This document shows, piece after piece, positions 4,871 to 8,104 of a DNA stretch of 8,104 bases (positions within the stretch are counted from its first letter, which is position 1; every line of letters starts with the position of its first letter). The notes below the pieces were generated by a model, which ran no database searches, was not told where the DNA came from, and was given only the letters and a program-made list of their open reading frames with translations. Origin of the DNA: Phycisphaerae bacterium (GTDB lineage: Bacteria > Planctomycetota > Phycisphaerae > SM23-33); the NCBI GenBank assembly GCA_022866005.1, contig JALHTV010000192.1, positions 1 through 8,104 on the forward strand. Direction: 5' to 3'. The position numbers and the translations under genes are program-made.

Positions 4871-6778
4871 ATGCATAGGAAGTCCAGGACACTGTGGCCT
4901 CTGATGCGCGGGCACCGCCTGCGATATTTCGGCGCGTTCGGCGCGATGGTGGTTTCCATCCCGCTGTCGTACGTCATCCCGCTGATCCTCGGCGTGGGGG
5001 TGGACCTGGTCTCCGGTGAGACCCTGCGCGGCCCGGCCTGGCTGGGGCGGATCGTCGCGTCGCTGGGCGGCCGCAGCTTCCTGGTGACCAACCTGTGGAT
5101 CGGCTGTGTCGGCATCGTCCTCTTTGCGGCCTTGTCGGGCCTGTTCGGCTACGTGCGCGCCCGATGGTGCGCCCAGGCCAGCGAGGCCATCGCCCGGGGT
5201 CTGCGCGATCGCCTGTACGACCATCTTCAGCACCTGCCGTGCACCTACCACGACGGTGCCCCGACCGGCGACCTGGTGCAGCGGTGCACCAGCGACGTGG
5301 AGACGATCCGCATGTTCCTGTCGCACCAGGTGGTGGAGGTGACCCGTGCCGTGGTCATGGTGGCCTGGGTGCTGCCGTTCATGCTCGCCCTCAGCGCCCC
5401 GATGACGGCCCTGGCCATGGCCATGCTGCCGCTGATCATGGTGTTCGCGCTGGTGTTCTTTTCCAAGGTCAAGACCACCTTCAGGATTCACGACGAGGCC
5501 GAGGGCAAGATGACCACGGTGCTCCAGGAGAACCTCTCGGGCATCCGCGTGGTGCGGGCGTTCGCGCGGCAGGATTTCGAACGCGGCAAGTTCGGCCAGG
5601 CCAACGCCCGCTACCGCGACACGGGCCTGGACCTCATGAACCTGCTGTCGGCGTACTGGTCCAGTTCGGACTTCCTGGTCATGGTGCAGTACGGGCTGGT
5701 CCTGTTCGTCGGGGCCTATTGGATGCTGACCAGACAGGTCACCGCGGGCGTGGTCGTCGCCTTCCTAGGATACGAGAGCCGCCTGCTGTGGCCGGTGCGC
5801 CAGATGGGCCGCGTCCTGACGGACATTGGCCAGGCGCTGGTCTCGCTGGGACGCGTGCGGGAGATCCTGGACCAGCCCCAGGAGCCCGCGCTGCCCACAC
5901 GGTCGGTGCTGGCCGCACGGGCGGCGGAGCTCGCGGCCGCCGGGGTCCCACCGGTCACCCCCCGCGGAGCCCCTCAGGCGGCCCGCGGAGAGATCCGCTT
6001 CCGCGACCTGCGCTTCGCCTTCGGCCGCCAACCGGTGCTGAGCGGCGTGACGTTCGACGTGCCCGCTGGGCAGACCGTGGCGATCCTGGGCCCCTCCGGC
6101 TCCGGCAAGAGCACGCTGATCCACGTGCTCCTGCGCCTGTACGACTACACGGAAGGTTCGGTGACCCTTGACGGCCGGGAGCTGGCCGAGATGGACCGCC
6201 ACGTCGTCCGCTCGCAGGTGGGCGTGGTGCTCCAGGAGCCGTTCCTGTACTCCAAGACCCTGCGGGAGAACATCACGATCGCCCACGCGCAGGCCAGCGA
6301 CCAGACCATCGCCCAGGCCGCGGCCACCGCGTGCATCGATGAGTCCATCCAATCCTTCGAGCAAGGCTACGACACGCTCGTGGGCGAGCGCGGGGTGATG
6401 CTGTCCGGCGGGCAGCGCCAGCGTGTGGCGCTGGCGCGGGCGGTGCTCAAGGACCCGCCCATCCTGATCCTGGACGACGCCCTCAGCGCCGTGGACACGC
6501 AGACGGAGGCCCTGATCCTCTCCGCCCTGCGCCACCGCCATGGAAGGCGCACCACGCTGATCATCGCGCACCGCCTCTCGACGCTGATGCAGGCCGACCG
6601 GATCGTCGTCCTGGAGCACGGCCGCGTGGCCCAGATCGGCACGCACGCCCAGCTCCTGCGGCAGGAGGGCCTGTACCGCCGCCTGTGGACGATCCAGAGC
6701 AGCCTGGAAGAAGATCTGTCGCACGAATTGGACGACGGCGGCCCCGACCCGGCCGGCGCCCAAGAGAATCCGAGGTAG
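4871..6778 (+). CDS. ABC half-exporter, degenerate-site subunit of a heterodimer
   Basis: 635 residues from ATG 4871: six-helix exporter membrane domain (about 19-315), linker, then nucleotide-binding domain. TM helices lie near 19-44, 72-94, 160-177, 180-197, 266-285 and 291-315. NBD motifs: A-loop aromatic Phe in FAF (about 384), Walker A GPSGSGKST (407-415), Q-loop LQEPF (454-458), signature LSGGQ (511-515), Walker B ILILDD (531-536), D-loop SAVD (539-542) and switch His 567. The residue after the Walker B Asp is Asp536, not Glu, which is the mark of the non-hydrolysing site in heterodimers such as BmrC, LmrC and TM287. The membrane-to-NBD linker (about 336-374) is long and Ala/Pro-rich. 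The substrate cannot be read from sequence; drug or lipid-like efflux is a family guess. ATG 4871 is preferred to the in-frame GTG 4841 because GGGAAGG lies 6 bases before it and the N-terminus then fits the family. The partner gene follows by 3 bases. Confidence 0.9.
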   Translation: MHRKSRTLWPLMRGHRLRYFGAFGAMVVSIPLSYVIPLILGVGVDLVSGETLRGPAWLGRIVASLGGRSFLVTNLWIGCVGIVLFAALSGLFGYVRARWCAQASEAIARGLRDRLYDHLQHLPCTYHDGAPTGDLVQRCTSDVETIRMFLSHQVVEVTRAVVMVAWVLPFMLALSAPMTALAMAMLPLIMVFALVFFSKVKTTFRIHDEAEGKMTTVLQENLSGIRVVRAFARQDFERGKFGQANARYRDTGLDLMNLLSAYWSSSDFLVMVQYGLVLFVGAYWMLTRQVTAGVVVAFLGYESRLLWPVRQMGRVLTDIGQALVSLGRVREILDQPQEPALPTRSVLAARAAELAAAGVPPVTPRGAPQAARGEIRFRDLRFAFGRQPVLSGVTFDVPAGQTVAILGPSGSGKSTLIHVLLRLYDYTEGSVTLDGRELAEMDRHVVRSQVGVVLQEPFLYSKTLRENITIAHAQASDQTIAQAAATACIDESIQSFEQGYDTLVGERGVMLSGGQRQRVALARAVLKDPPILILDDALSAVDTQTEALILSALRHRHGRRTTLIIAHRLSTLMQADRIVVLEHGRVAQIGTHAQLLRQEGLYRRLWTIQSSLEEDLSHELDDGGPDPAGAQENPR

Positions 6779-6781
6779 ACC

Positions 6782-8104
6782 ATGCCAGTCCAAGCGCTCA
6801 CGGAAGAGGAATACGCCGGACACCTCAACTGGCAACTGTGGCGCGACATGCTGCGCTTCGCGCGGCCGTACCGGCCGTATCTGGCGATCCTGATGGGCAT
6901 CGCCGCCGTCACGGCCGGCTGCGAGGCCGGCTTCAACCTGGCCACGCGCAAGGTCATCGACGCCGCCGTGGGCGGCCACCGAGCGGGGATGCTCTGGGGA
7001 GGCGGGGTCTACCTCGGCCTGCTGGTCACGATGGCCTGCTGCGTGTACGGCCTGATCCGCATGGCGGGCAAGTGCTCCATGAGCATCGCCCACGACATCC
7101 GGCGCGGCGTCTTCGACAAGCTCCAGGAGCTGCACTTTGCCTACTACGACCGCCACCCCATCGGCTGGTTGATGGCCCGCGGCACCACGGATTGCCAGCG
7201 GTTGGGGAGGCTCTTCGCCTGGGGCCTGATGGACTTGGTCTGGGGCGTGTTCATGATGATCGCCCTGGCCGGCATCATGCTGTATCTCAAGTGGTGGCTG
7301 GCGCTGATCGTGTTCACCGTGATCCCGCCGATGGTGTGGATCAGCAAGGTCTTCACGCGGCGGATTCTCCAGGCCAGCCGAGCGGTGCGACGGATCAACT
7401 CGCTGCTCACCGCCGGCTACAACGAGGAGCTGGCGGCGGTCAAGACCACCAAGACGTTAGTCCGCGAGGATCAGAACCTCCAGGAGTTCCAGACCCTCTC
7501 GACCGACATGTTCCGCCACTCGTTTCGCCGGGCGCTGCAGTCCGCGGCCTACTACCCGCTGGTGCAGACGATCGCCGCCACGGGCACCGGGCTGGCCCTG
7601 TGGTTCGGCGGCGGCGCCGCCTTAGAGACCGTCATCAGCATCGGCACGATGGTCCTGTTCCTCAACGCCACGCAGCAGTTCTTCCAGCCCGTGCACGAGC
7701 TGGCGAACGTGGTCACGGAGGTCCACGGCGCCCAGGCCTCGGCCGAGCGCGTGATGAGCTTGCTGGCGACCGAGACGGAGATCAAGGACTCTCCGGGGGT
7801 CCTGGCGGCCATCGCCGCCCAGGCTGCCCGCGGCCCGGTCGACGGCGCCGCCCTCGACGGCCAGGCCAATCGCATCGGCGAGATCCGTTTCGACAACGTC
7901 AGCTTCTCCTACAAGCAAGGCCAACCCGTGCTGGAAGACTTCGACCTCACCGTCCGCGCCGGGCAGACCATCGCGCTGGTCGGCCCCACCGGCGGCGGCA
8001 AGACCACGGTCGTGAGCCTGCTGTGTCGGTTCTACGAACCGACCGCGGGGGCAATCCGCCTGGATGGGACCGACTGCCGCCAGCGCAGCCTGCACTGGCT
8101 GCAA
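6782..8104 (+). CDS. ABC half-exporter, second subunit (3' end outside window)
   Basis: ATG at 6782, open for 441 codons to the window edge. It has an N-terminal amphipathic stretch, a six-helix membrane domain (helices near 31-52, 70-92, 147-169, 171-190, 255-280 and 284-300), and the start of an NBD with A-loop Tyr (FSY, 375-377) and Walker A GPTGGGKTT (401-409). The segments FAYYDRHPIGWLMAR (119-133) and AVKTTKTLVRED (219-230) match conserved coupling regions of the BmrD/TM288-like exporter family. A GAGG (6772-6775) overlapping the end of the upstream gene lies 6 bases before the ATG, so translation is coupled and equal dosage is expected. A long Ala/Gly-rich linker (about 330-366) parallels that in the partner. 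Signature, Walker B and switch His are outside the window, so whether this subunit keeps the catalytic Glu cannot be seen. Confidence 0.9.
   Translation, partial: MPVQALTEEEYAGHLNWQLWRDMLRFARPYRPYLAILMGIAAVTAGCEAGFNLATRKVIDAAVGGHRAGMLWGGGVYLGLLVTMACCVYGLIRMAGKCSMSIAHDIRRGVFDKLQELHFAYYDRHPIGWLMARGTTDCQRLGRLFAWGLMDLVWGVFMMIALAGIMLYLKWWLALIVFTVIPPMVWISKVFTRRILQASRAVRRINSLLTAGYNEELAAVKTTKTLVREDQNLQEFQTLSTDMFRHSFRRALQSAAYYPLVQTIAATGTGLALWFGGGAALETVISIGTMVLFLNATQQFFQPVHELANVVTEVHGAQASAERVMSLLATETEIKDSPGVLAAIAAQAARGPVDGAALDGQANRIGEIRFDNVSFSYKQGQPVLEDFDLTVRAGQTIALVGPTGGGKTTVVSLLCRFYEPTAGAIRLDGTDCRQRSLHWLQ

Overview
The window is GC-rich bacterial chromosome with strong G/C preference at third codon positions. 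It holds six protein genes, two of them cut by the window edges, and one long intergenic control region. The gene set (Obg GTPase, type III pantothenate kinase, a shortened MnmE-like GTPase, a UvrD/PcrA helicase and an ABC exporter pair) fits a high-GC Gram-negative bacterium. I lean towards Planctomycetota because of the reduced MnmE-like protein beside obg and coaX, but this is an inference and a phylogenetic placement could overturn it.

Layout. Positions 1-2278 (+) carry a tight housekeeping run: the 3' end of obg, then coaX 4 bases later, then the MnmE-like GTPase whose ATG follows the coaX stop directly. They are probably one transcript. On the opposite strand, a complete UvrD/PcrA-type helicase (2275-4500) converges on it, and the two stop codons share one CTAG tetranucleotide. 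Positions 4501-4870 lie between the divergently transcribed helicase and exporter operon. Positions 4871-8104 (+) encode two ABC half-transporters in tandem, 3 bases apart. The first has Asp where the catalytic Walker B Glu is expected, as in the degenerate subunit of heterodimeric multidrug exporters of the BmrCD / LmrCD / TM287-288 kind. The second is cut off just after its Walker A region.

The most interesting part is the leader of the exporter operon (about 4594-4785). In order it has two T6 tracts one helical turn apart, two adjacent perfect palindromes, a plausible promoter, a well-placed Shine-Dalgarno with a 13-codon ORF (MFIHASPIVGLRR, stop), a compact RNA fold over that ORF, and an intrinsic-type terminator (8-bp stem, T-rich tail). 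The bases around the leader-ORF stop codon can pair either within a local hairpin or, over 12 positions with a single mismatch, with the 5' arm of the terminator. This is the layout expected for ribosome-mediated transcription attenuation, the mechanism known for some drug-induced ABC genes, notably Bacillus bmrCD with its bmrB leader. I did not recognise this leader as any named riboswitch or RNA family.

No tRNA, rRNA, CRISPR array, insertion sequence or other mobile element was seen.
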